This document shows, one piece after another, positions 33,284 through 46,417 of a DNA stretch of 64,000 bases. Origin of the DNA: Diogma glabrata. Its lineage: Eukaryota > Arthropoda > Insecta > Diptera > Cylindrotomidae. The notes under the pieces are model-generated. The model was not told the DNA's origin and did not search any database. It worked only from the letters and a program-made list of their open reading frames with translations. The stretch spans positions 149,561,197 to 149,625,196 of the forward strand of contig OY856188.1 in NCBI GenBank assembly GCA_963693315.1. Reading direction: 5' to 3'. Positions within the stretch are counted from its first letter, which is position 1. The number at the start of each line of letters is the position of its first letter. The position numbers and the translations under genes are program-made.

Positions 33284-35220
33284 AATTTCTCATCATAATT
33301 TATGCAAAGGGATTGTATAATAACATTTTTGTAATTACCATTCTATATTATAAATAATCCGCATAAATCATGCATAATTTCGGGTGAATTATACATAAAT
33401 GGAATGATTTATGATATTTCATCGATTAATATTTTACTCATAGTAAATATGATTCCTGTTTTCTTTTAAACGTTAAATTACTATCAATGCCTTACGTTTT
33501 GTAGACAAATACCGATAAATCATACGGTTGCCGAATAATTCAATTTTATTTGCTCTTATTTACTTTTCTTATGCTTCTTATCACCGGAATATACAACGAA
33601 CAGAATTTATTTTATTCTGTATCTAATTTTTTTTCGTTCTAAAAGATAGTTTAGAATAGTAACGCGATTTAAAATTATAATTGAATTAAAATGAAGAATA
33701 AATATTAGCACTCTTAAAAATGACAAGTGGAATTTGTGTTTAGTTAAATTATATATTTTGATCGAACTATTTTAAATTTATTTTAAATATTTTACAAATA
33801 TAATAATAGTTCTAGTGATTAAAATTTTTTAGATTTTTAAGATTCTGACATCCTATTAAAATATATGTTCAAACATTTTTTAAAATTATTAAAAGGTGAG
33901 TAAATAATTATTCCAATAGTGTTATTTTCTCTGATAGTGTTATAACCGTTTTTTTCAATTTTATCCTGTGTTTCTATTTTTATGCAGACAAATTGATACC
34001 AAACCAAAAAGAAGTTTTGGAAAAAACCTGAAAAACATATAAATGGAGTTGCTGCGCTTGAAAGGTAGTATTTTATGCTTAACTTCATATTTCATTAAGG
34101 TAACAATATGAGTAATTTAATATGTGCTTTTGTTTTAGCAATAAACCTAGATTTTTAAGCGATATGTATTCAAGATTATATGAACATGAAGATTATACTA
34201 TGTAAGAAATTTAGATAATGTAAGAAGGGTATCCTAATCTACGAAGCCTCTTTGGCAGTTCCAGTTTAGTTTTTGTTAGATTCTTAATCGGGCGTTTATA
34301 CATCTGGAGAAAAATTTTATCTAATAAGTCTGCAAGACGGTTAGTTTTAAATAAACGACAAGGCAAATACTTTTAAACTAATTAGTTTTCTTCTCTATTT
34401 TTTTCAGATTTCAATTTGCATACAGGCCGGTCTTTCAGTTATTCAACTAAATTGAAATATGCCCAAAAACAATTTTGAAAAACACTTATGTTCGATTTCA
34501 ACCATTTTTAGTTAGAACAAAACCAACTAAATCAAAAATTTGAGTTTTGATAAGAATTTTCTAAATAATTATTAGTCATTTTTAATTTTTGTAAATGTTT
34601 AAATTTTTTTCTTAAATAAATAAATGTACATATAGTTAATTATGTTTATAGTTGCTTGAAAGAAAACAGTCAAAAGTAAAATGTATTTGAAATAATTTTT
34701 TTGTTTAAACCTAAACTTTTAAATCATTTACGTCAAGAGTTAAAATTAGTAATAAGTTCTTAAAATAAACAATGTACCTAAATTTTTTTTAAATAAATAA
34801 AGCTCAGCTTAGTAAAAATAAATGTATTTATTTTTTATTAATATTTTTTAAAACAAATTTACTATGAATAGCAAACACAATCAACATATGTAAGTATAGT
34901 TCATGCATATTGATGCGTTAATTATAAATAACGACTATTAAATCATACAAAATAATGTTTGATTTATTTTTAAAGATTATGTTTATAATGTATAATTTGT
35001 ACATTAGTCCGTATAATTGCTTAAATGCCTTGCATAAATTCATCCCATAATAGTTTATGATTTATGCGGAAGAAGTATAAATATTATTTGTCAGATTTAT
35101 AAAAACTTATTAAACGAAAATGCATGATTTATGAAATTCGCCTATTAGTTCTTTTTTACGCGGTCTTATGCATAATTTATACGGTCATATGCATAATATA
35201 AGCAATCATTTCTCTGGGTG
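33284..35220. mobile_element. 1.9-kb TIR element, CACCCAGAGAAAT ends, TA target
   Basis: Ends CACCCAGAGAAAT and ATTTCTCTGGGTG are exact inverted repeats flanked by TA at 33282-33283 and 35221-35222. The inner 250 bp of both ends are full of the alternating words ATAATTTATGCA and TGCATAAAT, so sub-terminal repeats extend the inverted structure. No transposase is encoded: short frames such as 33837-34088 on the minus strand show no known domain. Class by TA target would be Tc1/mariner-like, but the ends do not match a family I can name. Confidence 0.7.
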
Positions 35221-35222
35221 TA

Positions 35223-35944
35223 GTAAAAGAGAATTAGTGAATTCATACAATAGTTCATAATGAAAATCATGATTAACCTATTCAATGAAACGTATATGAG
35301 CTTGTGATGTGAATTCACTTATTTACGTTTCTATATGCTCTACTCTTTTAATGACGGTTTCAATGAAAACGATGCTGACCATTATGAATATCAGCAGCAA
35401 AATGTTGGGTATTACTACCTCTCATCACATCACCTTCACATCGAATCGAAAAAATAATTCCATTGAAATTTTTCTTTTTTTAACTGTTCAACATACCAAA
35501 TCATCGATTTTTATGATAAATTATCGAAAATTCGACGATTTCAAACATTTTGCTGCAGTATTATGGTACTAATGAAATTATTGATGAATATCTATCGGAA
35601 ACTCATTAATGATAAAACAGAGAGTTCATGAATGAACTTCATCAGGAATTTCACTACTAACAAACCGACGAAATAATTAGTGAATTTTCATAAAAGACTC
35701 ATCACTGTCCACTGATGAAATGATAGAATTCGTTAGCAAATTTCAGCAGGAACTTCACTACTATAGAATAGTCTAACTCATTGATTACTTATTTATTATA
35801 ATCGAAATCAATTATGAAGTTAGTGAAATCAATGTGAACATAGAGCGTAAAACCCGTACAGAATAAAGTAGTATAAGTCCACTTTTGAAAAAAATTTAGT
35901 TAGTGGTAGTTTTAGAAAGATAATGATGGACTCTTTTTATATAT
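35223..35944. other. No gene recognised
   Basis: AT-rich with recurring TTCACTACTA and AATTAGTGAATT words. A 41-codon plus-strand run at about 35336-35458 (MLYSFNDGFNENDADHYEYQ) reads protein-like but is isolated. From about 35938 the TA repeat that hosts the LTR element begins. Confidence 0.35.
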
Positions 35945-36621
35945 TGTAACGACTCTTCGTTGGTTCTTTTAGATTATTGAACAAACACGACAGTAAAAGA
36001 CAGATCTTTAGTTAACAGAATCTCAAACTTTATTTGTCATCAAATTACAGCAGCTTCCGTTTTTCCTTACAATAAATTCCAGGGTCTCCAATTTATGTAC
36101 ACTAAACTTCACCGCTTTTCCACAATTTGAATCAATAATATTCGGAATGGTAAAATCTGTATTTACTATTCCACTAAGTTCAGATTCTTTCTCTATTAGT
36201 ACCCAGGCTCAGATACCACCGATTATTCCTTAAACTTGCGAATATTTATAAACACTTTTAATTGCAAAAGTAAAAACTGACCCTCTGATATTTTTGTTTG
36301 CTTATTTATATCGAAAAATAAATAAATCGAAACTTCTATAATCCACTAGAAATCAATACTACGTAGTCCGTACATCTGAAATAGGCCACACCTGTTTTCA
36401 TTCATACTTGCATTTGTATTAGCGAACTCAAATTTAATTTATGCAAAATGTATTAGGTAACTCCTTTTAATCCAGTAATGTAAACATTTGTATAACAAAT
36501 TTAATTTACATTAATATATGCAATACAATTTGCAATACAAGTAAAAGATTGAAAAAGGAGTTAACTTTTAATTAATGAATGAGTAAATAAAATTAACCCA
36601 TTCTGGACGAAGTTTATTACA
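35945..36621 (-). repeat. 3' LTR of gypsy-type element
   Basis: Read on the minus strand it begins TGTAATAAACTTCGTCC and ends GAAGAGTCGTTACA, the TG...CA ends expected. About 99% like 39698-40373; the differences include an A/T change in the CCACAATTTGAATC word and an indel near 36280. Confidence 0.95.
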
Positions 36622-36632
36622 TTGCCCTCCAT
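36622..36632 (-). promoter_or_regulatory. Polypurine tract of gypsy-type element
   Basis: ATGGAGGGCAA on the minus strand, directly between the stop codon of the ORF (36633-36635) and the TG of the 3' LTR. It primes plus-strand synthesis in LTR elements. Confidence 0.8.
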
Positions 36633-39600
36633 TTAGTTTTGTTCGTCCCGAACAATATCAGAGATCGCATTGGTGCTGTTACCTTGGTACGGTGCCAACC
36701 TTTGCAGATGTATCACTTTCATCTTGGTACGGGGTCCCTTTTGTATGCGGTAGATGACATCATTAATTCGTTTGATTATTTTATATGGGCCTTCCCAATC
36801 TGGCTGCAGCTTGGGTGATCTTCCCTTAGTTCTTCTGGGGTTGTATAGCCATACCAATTCTCCTTCTTGAAAACCGCCACTATTTGCATTTATGTCGTAC
36901 CTGGTTTTCATTTTGTCACTGGCAATCTTAATGTGGTCTCGAACCTGCTGATGGATTTTATTCATCTTCTCCCTTAGTTGTCCCACATAATCTGTTTTCG
37001 TGGATACCAGACCTCCAGGGATGCCAAACTCGATGTCACTAGGAAGATGAAGTTCTCTTCCGAACATGATATTCGCTGGCGTTTCACTTGTCGTATCGTG
37101 CACTGCGCTACGATAGGCCATCAAGAATAACGGAAGATCCTTGTCCCAATTTCTTTGGTTGGCTTCTACTACCTTTGACAAATGTTCTTCCATGGTTCGG
37201 TTGAATCGTTCTACCATGCCATCCGATTGTGGGTTCATAGGTGTAGTTCGTGTTTTTCTAATGCCGAGTGTTCTGCACAGCTCTTCCATCAGTTGAGATT
37301 CAAAATTCCTTCCCTGGTCGGTATGCAACTCGAGCGGTGTTCCATATCTGCAAACCCATTCATTGACTAATGTTTCCGCGACCGTAACTGCTTCCTGGTT
37401 CGGTATTGCATAAGCTTCCGGCCATTTTGTAAAGTAATCAATGACCACCATGATGTATTTGTTACCTTTTGTAGTTTCCGGAAATGGCCCCGCGATGTCT
37501 ATAGCAATTCTCTCCATTGGGGCTCCCACATTGTATTGCTGCATCTCTCCTCGAGTTCTAGTCTTTGGTCCTTTGCTCGCCGCACAAGTATCACATCGCC
37601 GACACCATTGCTCTACGTCGGTTCGATACCTTACCCAATAAAACCTCTCCCTTACTTTAGCCAGGGTTTTATTGACTCCCAGGTGTCCTCCAGAAATACT
37701 TCCATGCAGCTTTCCCAGTACCTCTTCTACTCGACTGGATGGCAACACCAGTTGCTCTAACACTTTCTTTCCATCAGCGGACTCCCATTTTCTTTTTAGT
37801 ATCCCGTTATCCATCAATAGCGAGTCCCATTGCGCCCAGTAGCATTTCACCTCCATACTTAAAGGTGCTACCTCTTTCCACTCTGGTCGCCTTCCCTCAG
37901 TTTTCCATTTCAAAATTGGAGCCATAGCTGGATCTTCTAGCTGCTCTCTTTTCATTGCTTCGGTACACCAGTCTTCAGGAGTTTGGAACTTAATTTGCTT
38001 CACTGTCATTGCCTCTTTTCTTTCAGTCCTGCTACATGACTTGCGCTCTTCAACACAGGGTCTTCTTGAAAGATCTTCAGTGTTACAATGTATCCTTCTC
38101 TTTCGGTGTTCAACGCGGCAATCTTCTTCCTTTTTGACATTTGCCTCCTTTCTCTCAGTCCTGCTATATGACTTGCGCTCCTCAACACAGGGTCTTCTTG
38201 AAAGATCTTCAGCGTTACAATGTATCCTTCTCTTCCGGTGTTCGACGCGGCAATCTCCTTCCTTTTTGACATCCCCTTGCTTGTTCGAAAGGTTCATCAA
38301 CCGGCCTGAAACTATTCCTTCTTTTGCTGCTACTTGTGTTTTGCATTCTTGTCTGATGTGCCCTAACTGCCCACAATTCCAGCATCTTACTCTGTTAGAT
38401 CTTCTTCGTTGACTTCGTTCAGGCTTATCTTCCAAACTTTTGACACGCATGATCACTTCATCAAGCGCTGCTTTTAGAGGTTCTTCAGCAACTTTCATCT
38501 GACGTACTCTACCTGAGTCATACGCTCTTTTTCCAGCTTCCATTTGCAGGGCCAATGCTAAGACTTCTGCAGGGAGCTTCTTTCCGCTTAGATAAAGCTG
38601 GTTTCTCATTTGCACATCTCGAAGAGCATTGATGAATGTATCAGCTGCCAGTTCGTCTCGGTATTCAGCGTTATAATTCGGATATGATAGATTAACCAGT
38701 CTCACAATGTCAGCCTCTAATTCTTGCAAAGTTTCGCTGACTCCTTGTTTTCGTGTTCTGAGCTGCATGCGATGGAGAGCTTGCATATGACTTTCCCCAT
38801 ATCTTACTTCTAAGGCCTCCATTAGCTTGCAGTAATCACGCTCTGTCGCTGATAGTGTCTGCAAGATTTCAGCAGCAGGTCCCTTCAATGCCAATATAAG
38901 CGCGTTTGCTTTTTGCTGGTGATCAACCCCAGTTGTTGCTATCTCAAATTGCATCTTAAATATCTGATACGATGTAGATCCATCAAATGCGGGTGTTTTT
39001 AATCTAGCTGGGGCTGAAGTAGTTGATGGATTGATCATGTTACCTGACTTCCCTTGTGCTATTTCTTGGCGGAATTCACTCGAAAGTTTGCGTAATTTCT
39101 CTTGTTCTTCGGTAACTGTCCGCAGCTCCCTTTCCATGTTGTTGATTTTCACCTCTGCACAGGATATACGTGACTCGATTACTTCACGTAGACTTTCTTG
39201 CTTCGCCATCATATCAGCAAATTGTTGTCGTTGCTCTACTTTTTGTTCTGCTGCCTGTTTCTCTTGTCGGGCCATCAGATCAGCAAGTTGTTGTTGTTGG
39301 TTGTTTCCTTGTTTGGCAATCATATCAGCAAATTGTTGTTGTTGCTCTACTTTTTGTTCTGCTGCCAGTTTTTCTTGTCGGGCCATGATATCAGCAAGTT
39401 GTTGTTGTTGCTCTACTTTTTGTTGTTGTTGCTGTGCCATCATTTCTTTCATCAACACCATCATCGGATCAATTGCTGGGGCATTCTGAACTGGAGCTTC
39501 TTCCGACTCTACTTCTATGACCTCTGTGTTTTGGCCTGCTTCTTCTAAAACTTTACGCAACCGAAGAGCAAGTTCTGCCTTCGTTCCATGGATTGGAGCA

Positions 39601-39668
39601 TTCCTTTTCTTCAACTCATCCTTCAGCTGGGTCTGGCTGAGATCACTAATATTTACTGTCCTGACCAT
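36633..39668 (-). CDS. Gag-integrase fusion polyprotein, 1011 codons
   Basis: One uninterrupted frame. In order: a SAP-type motif near the N-terminus (about 3-40); a long glutamine-rich coiled coil with repeated QQQQLADxMA words (about 55-200); a Gag core (about 225-390); a CCHC knuckle CWNCGQLGHIRQEC (429-442); a doubled 44-residue segment (about 465-552) containing VEHRKRRIHC and EDLSRRPC, the tail of RNase H; a linker; an HHCC integrase zinc domain (about 655-696); the catalytic core with Asp724, Asp784 and Glu820 in exact D,D(35)E spacing; and a C-terminal GPY/F module near EGPYKIIKR. Protease, RT and the body of RNase H are absent. The Met at 39668 is preferred, because the frame upstream (to 39737) crosses the primer site into the LTR. 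Gag packages RNA and integrase inserts cDNA; RT would be needed in trans. Confidence 0.9.
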   Translation of the reverse strand: MVRTVNISDLSQTQLKDELKKRNAPIHGTKAELALRLRKVLEEAGQNTEVIEVESEEAPVQNAPAIDPMMVLMKEMMAQQQQQKVEQQQQLADIMARQEKLAAEQKVEQQQQFADMIAKQGNNQQQQLADLMARQEKQAAEQKVEQRQQFADMMAKQESLREVIESRISCAEVKINNMERELRTVTEEQEKLRKLSSEFRQEIAQGKSGNMINPSTTSAPARLKTPAFDGSTSYQIFKMQFEIATTGVDHQQKANALILALKGPAAEILQTLSATERDYCKLMEALEVRYGESHMQALHRMQLRTRKQGVSETLQELEADIVRLVNLSYPNYNAEYRDELAADTFINALRDVQMRNQLYLSGKKLPAEVLALALQMEAGKRAYDSGRVRQMKVAEEPLKAALDEVIMRVKSLEDKPERSQRRRSNRVRCWNCGQLGHIRQECKTQVAAKEGIVSGRLMNLSNKQGDVKKEGDCRVEHRKRRIHCNAEDLSRRPCVEERKSYSRTERKEANVKKEEDCRVEHRKRRIHCNTEDLSRRPCVEERKSCSRTERKEAMTVKQIKFQTPEDWCTEAMKREQLEDPAMAPILKWKTEGRRPEWKEVAPLSMEVKCYWAQWDSLLMDNGILKRKWESADGKKVLEQLVLPSSRVEEVLGKLHGSISGGHLGVNKTLAKVRERFYWVRYRTDVEQWCRRCDTCAASKGPKTRTRGEMQQYNVGAPMERIAIDIAGPFPETTKGNKYIMVVIDYFTKWPEAYAIPNQEAVTVAETLVNEWVCRYGTPLELHTDQGRNFESQLMEELCRTLGIRKTRTTPMNPQSDGMVERFNRTMEEHLSKVVEANQRNWDKDLPLFLMAYRSAVHDTTSETPANIMFGRELHLPSDIEFGIPGGLVSTKTDYVGQLREKMNKIHQQVRDHIKIASDKMKTRYDINANSGGFQEGELVWLYNPRRTKGRSPKLQPDWEGPYKIIKRINDVIYRIQKGPRTKMKVIHLQRLAPYQGNSTNAISDIVRDEQN
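38012..38275 (-). repeat. Twofold 132-bp in-frame repeat at the Gag-integrase junction
   Basis: Units 38012-38143 and 38144-38275 differ at few bases and each encode 44 residues ending in RRPCVEERKS plus an RTERKEA stretch. The EHR...LSRRPC core corresponds to the end of RNase H in the related element at about 57040, so the repeat marks where the protease-RT-RNase H block was lost. Confidence 0.9.
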
Positions 39669-39677
39669 TGTTTCAAT

Positions 39678-39696
39678 AATCCCACTTCTGACACCA
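39678..39696 (-). promoter_or_regulatory. Primer binding site, tRNA-Leu
   Basis: On the minus strand TGGTGTCAGAAGTGGGATT begins one base after the 5' LTR. This is the complement of the 3' end of insect tRNA-Leu (recalled as ending CCCACTTCTGACA plus CCA). Some Drosophila gypsy-group elements are known to use tRNA-Leu. Confidence 0.85.
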
Positions 39697-39697
39697 C

Positions 39698-41357
<1,660 letters not shown>

Positions 41358-41473
41358 GGTTGTAACGTATAATACGGTAACGTATAAAACACGTATTATA
41401 CGTACGTATAAAACGTATAAAACGTACAGTATAAAACACACAATTATTTACGTTTTATACCGTATAAAAGTAA

Positions 41474-41673
41474 NNNNNNNNNNNNNNNNNNNNNNNNNNN
41501 NNNNNNNNNNNNNNNNNNNNNNNNNNNNNNNNNNNNNNNNNNNNNNNNNNNNNNNNNNNNNNNNNNNNNNNNNNNNNNNNNNNNNNNNNNNNNNNNNNNN
41601 NNNNNNNNNNNNNNNNNNNNNNNNNNNNNNNNNNNNNNNNNNNNNNNNNNNNNNNNNNNNNNNNNNNNNNNNN
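41474..41673. other. Assembly gap, 200 N
   Basis: Exactly 200 N, the usual placeholder for a gap of unknown length, entered from a palindromic ACGTTTTATACCGTATAAAAG tract. Sequence may be missing here. Confidence 0.99.
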
Positions 41674-41925
41674 ATAATTCACACTACTATAGTTTTGATC
41701 TCGTGGAGATCATCGACGGGCGTAGATATGTAACTGACGTAATTAAAATTAAAGAATTATACAATGGATTATTCACGTCACTCCGACGAATATTTTGAAA
41801 TCATTTCATATTAAAAATAATTAATTTTTACCAAAACTAAGCAATCTTATCAGGAGTTTTCACAAATCTGATAGTTTGTTTATAACTATTAGAGTTGCTT
41901 TTAATAGATCTTCAGATTGATTTCT

Positions 41926-42480
41926 CGATTTATAGTCGGTAACTTTAACTTAACGTTAACTTAACGTAAAGTACAAATGTATGGAAATGCACTAGAGCAT
42001 TTATAGTCGTTAACGCAAACTTAACGTTAACTTAACGTAAAGTTTTCATATTTCATTCTATCTTAAAGATTTTGTTAAGGATTTTTTGACGTTTGGTATA
42101 AAAACTGAAGAAAAGTAATATTTAATTGCAAGTGTCCATAAAAATAAAATTTTATTTTTCAAAAAATGCAAAGAATATAAAAAGAGCGACTTTAAAGCCA
42201 AATATTAGCAGAAAATTAATATGAAAATAAATTTTATTTTTAAATTTTGTATCAAATGTTTGTTTCGAATCTTATTATTTTAAATATTGATTTTAAAATC
42301 AGTTTATTACTTTTAAAGAATTGATTGATTTGTAACATTGATTACAAAACCATAATTAATATCAGATCAAACGTCAATGAATACGTAATTTCTTACCGAC
42401 TATAAATCAAAATTTTTAGATGTCTCAAGTTAGGGTTAAGTTAAAGTTAACGTTAAGTTAACGTTACCGACTATAAATCG
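41926..42480. mobile_element. MITE with GTTAAC-rich inverted ends
   Basis: Left CGATTTATAGTCGGTAAC and right GTTACCGACTATAAATCG are inverted and continue into runs of TTAACGTTAACTTAACG. A second, partial left end (TTTATAGTCGTTAACGC) starts at about 42000. About 555 bp, non-coding, inside the hAT-like element. Confidence 0.75.
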
Positions 42481-42763
42481 GGCATTAGAACTACCAAAAT
42501 CTGTAGTTTAAGCGTCCGCAAAAATTGATAAAGAGCAGATAAGTTGGATTTTATTCAACCGGTTTTTGCGTTTTGATTTTCATATACATAATTATAAAAA
42601 AAGTCACCCGAAAAACGAAATAAAATATTGAGTTATCGTTACGTTTTACGTTATTGTAACGTAGTTTAATTTTTAAAACGTTATGAACGTAATTCTTACT
42701 AATAACGCTATTTCATTTCGTTATTTCGTTTTTGCGTTACGTTACGAGTAACGTTTTGCAACA

Positions 42764-43280
<517 letters not shown>

Positions 43281-43385
43281 CTTAAACTCACTCAAAACAA
43301 AAAAAAAATAAAACAAAACTATTTACTTTTTTAAAATAATTATTTTTATTTCATACTGATATCTAAAACGACATTTTTCGACATT

Positions 43386-43545
43386 TTACAAAAAGTTGAA
43401 CTTTAACGTCCTAGGACTTTATAAAATTTTTTAAAATCCTTGGACGTTAAAGTTCAACTTTTTGTACCATAAATGTTGAGCTTTTACGTCCTAGGACTTT
43501 ATAAAATTTTATAAAGTCCTATGACGTTAAAGTTCAACTTTTTAA
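43386..43545. repeat. Two tandem hairpins, AAAGTTGAACTTTAACGTCC family
   Basis: Hairpin 1 (about 43388-43464) and hairpin 2 (about 43472-43543) both consist of AGTTGAACTTTAACGTCC plus TAGGACTTTATAAAAT followed by the reverse complement. Arms are about 36 bp with a few mismatches. Confidence 0.85.
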
Positions 43546-43643
43546 GCAAAATTTAAAACTCATTTCTTTTTATTTTAATAAATTTCCAGTATGAAATAAA
43601 ATTTTGTATTTACCTCAAACGAAAAGTGTTTTAAAGGTACTCA

Positions 43644-44030
43644 CTAGTAAACAACTAGCTCGTACTTTAAAGTTCCACTTTTCGTTCTAGATAAATAAAT
43701 AACTATTATTTTACTAATATTTCCTCGTTTTTGGCGTACTTGTCCATTATAATAAATTTTACGCCAGCGTTTTGCTTCAGGTACAGAAATCGGATATATT
43801 TGCCTGTAAGCGAGACGTTTGAGTTTTTTATTGAGAATTTTATGAACCAAAGTTGATGCGAAATCATTTTCACTAGCGATATTTAAAATAGTGTTAAATT
43901 CTTTATTAAAATTTATAGAAGAGAGTGGGATTTTTGTAAGTCTATCAACTAGTGAATAAAGAGCTGAATGTTTAATATAATCGTATAATCGTATCTGTGT
44001 CAGTTGGCTTGCGAAAAATATCGAATTCAA
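43644..44030 (-). pseudogene. Penelope-like element fragment
   Basis: A 128-codon minus-strand frame. RLTKIPLSSINFNKEFNTIL, then an ILNIASENDFASTLVHKI part with basic KKLKR, then YISV-type and a KIYYNGQVRQKRGNISK run. This order (small-residue helix, a sentence like 'D/EF..I..IA..NG', basic stretch, then a Y.G....K motif) is that of the region after RT in Penelope-like elements and related RTs. RT active-site blocks and a GIY-YIG nuclease are not present. It is a terminal fragment and may be a different RT class. Confidence 0.45.
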
Positions 44031-44054
44031 ATTTAGTTTGGCTATGATTGATAG

Positions 44055-44752
44055 CCATTTACATTTTTTTTTATAAAAAGTGTTGTGTTATAGGAATTAC
44101 AATATGTGTCACAACAACACATAGATACCTTTTAAGACCTAGGTCCCACAACAACATGCGTCTTGAGGTGTGTGGACGTTTTTGTAAAAATCTTTGTGGG
44201 GCACCCCTTCGCCCTTCATTTGTACGATGTACAGACAAAGAAGTCTGCATTTTTTCACTATGATTTTTTCACAATGATCTCAACAGTTTGACTGTTTGCG
44301 CAAACCGATTGACGAGCAAAACAGAGAAAAGAATACGTTTGAGGCATGATGGATCTGATTTCGTCCGAGCACTGCTGGTGACGATATTTTTTTAAAAAAC
44401 AACAAGATCAGCAATAGTGCGACGACCTTGTAGGGAATCAAGATTTGATGTTAAATTACGATCACCAATTCGTATAGCACGCTTTTGAACAGAATCCAAA
44501 AAAACCAGGATGGTAACAGATGCTCCAAACTTGACAACAATACTCCATACAAGGACGAATATAGGACTTATAAATGTGGAGTAATTGATACGAAGTAAAA
44601 TATTTTTTACATCTATTGAGGAGGCCGAGTTTTCTTGACGGGCTCTTTGCCATCGCCATTATATGATCGTTCCAGAGTAAGTCATTGGACATTGTGACTC
44701 CCAATAAACGAATGCTTTCACATTCATTTATTTGTTCGTCATGCTTAATCAA
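44055..44752 (-). mobile_element. LINE 3' fragment (same family as 1690-3990)
   Basis: Starts with a T-run (44066-44075), then the 3' UTR tag GTGTTGTGTTATAGGAATTA, then decayed C-terminal codons of the RT polyprotein. The family G segment follows at 44755-44830, as at 5461 and 12670. Confidence 0.8.
44462..44752 (-). pseudogene. LINE RT thumb fragment
   Basis: 96 codons equivalent to the part of the RT polyprotein around 3250-3530: INECESIRLLGVTMSNDLLW, KLGLLNRCKKYFTSYQLLHI and YIRPCMEYCCQVW. A frameshift at about 44520 breaks it before the LDSVQKRA motif, whose codons continue in another frame down to about 44160. Confidence 0.8.
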
Positions 44753-44830
44753 TACATAATCAACTGAGGCGCTATCTTCTTCAATGATTAAAGCCGAGAT
44801 ATAGAAGTTCTATGGTGGTTCATTTTTTCA

Positions 44831-46150
44831 AGCAAGAAAGCAAGAAAGAAACGCATTTTTATTTGTAAATTTATTGCAAATTTACTTGAGGAACTAATAA
44901 ACTTGATAAATAATATTAAATAAACGTAATAATAAAGATTTTGGATTTAGTTTATTATAAATAAATATCCTATCGTCACTGGTTATACGTCACTTATAAT
45001 AAATAAATATGTCTTAATCTTATGAAGTTATTAGTTAGTCATCAAACCGAATAACGTCATTATGTGTTGAACGGAAAAATTTTGTTTTATCTTATATTTT
45101 TGAGTTATTTTATAATTCTACACTGTATAAAGCATTTAAATTTTTTTCAAAAGGTCAATTTAGTTAGTATAAGTAAAAGGTTGATGTAACTTTAATATGA
45201 GATAATAATCGTTGAGTGTATACAGAATTTAATTACATATCCCTAATATTGTTTGTGTTTAACGACACACAACTTTTTATGAATCGAGAAAATTTAAAAT
45301 TTTTTTCTTTTTAATAAAAAGTGCTATGCAGGTAATAGAACTACAATATGTTAAAAACAACTTTTAGTAAAACATCACTAATTCTGAAACTTCTAATTCA
45401 AAATTATTTGAACTGTACCCGACGTCTCCACTATTATATTTGCCATCACGATTCACGATAATGTATGTAGGTTTGTATTTGCTTCCTATGCAATGTATTT
45501 TAAAATATTTGTCTATGCAATATCATGTCTGCGCAAAATATTATTATGATATTTTTTATTGTGGCGTAGAGCTTTCATATAGGAACGTAGGCTGTCAGCA
45601 AGTGTCCCTGTATTAATATCAATTCACTCAATTTGCGTCGAATTTTACTTGAAGATTTAACTTAATCAATTAGTTGGTGGATTTTTGTGAGTAATTAAAC
45701 TCAAGTAAGGAAATGATTTGAATTTTTTTCAATTCGAAGGTATGGTTGGAAATTTGACAAATAAAAACTCCATTTCTCGTATATATACCGCGGGTTTCGG
45801 ATGAATTCGAACTTTTCTCATCAGTGTCATGTTCTAATCAATAAGTTTTATACGGGTGATCAGTCCATATTTTTTCCAGTTTATCAAATATATTAGTTCA
45901 CTATCGGCTAACTAGAAACCGGTGTGTTGATGGTTTTTTCCGTATGAGTGTGGGTGGGGTATCATTGGAAAGAACACCTAATTTATGAAACATTGAAATT
46001 TTTTTTAAGATTTTTGCGGTGCACAGTTTTTAAATTATTTTCCAAAAAATGCAACTTTCAGACCGTTTAGGTGGATCTACGTTTCGAAGCTGATCTGATT
46101 GACAGAAAAGTTTGAAAATATTCACAGAGACAGGAAGTTTGGTAATAGTC
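44831..46150. other. No gene recognised
   Basis: AT-rich. Nothing better than scattered short frames; a GTGTGGGTGGGGTATCATTG segment near 45948 is the only GC-richer part. Confidence 0.4.
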
Positions 46151-46417
46151 CGAGAGGCGAGCGACCAAAAATTGCCCTTCCGTAATACGGCGCGCTCAAT
46201 CCTGTATATTAATACGCTAACGAAAATTTTGTGGAGCCTAAAGCTTTTTTATTCGCAGATGGATTAATTTCAAATTTTCACACTGATATTAGTGTAACTT
46301 AGATTTTAAAGATTTTTCACACAAATTGGATCATAAATAAAAAAGTTATAGACGAATTAAATTTACTTCTTTATATAGCGGACTCCCCTTACAAACTTAA
46401 ATCGAATCGTCGAGTCG

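Noticed and set aside
33837..34088. 83-codon minus-strand frame inside the TIR element
   Set aside because: Hydrophobic AT-rich codons only, no transposase motif.
38041..38412. Plus-strand repeat-containing frame
   Set aside because: Shadow of the doubled 132-bp segment of the minus-strand ORF.
39031..39548. Plus-strand cysteine/leucine-rich frames opposite Gag
   Set aside because: They are the mirror of the glutamine-rich coiled coil in the minus-strand Gag-integrase frame.
41455..41682. Open frame across the N gap
   Set aside because: It consists almost only of unknown bases.
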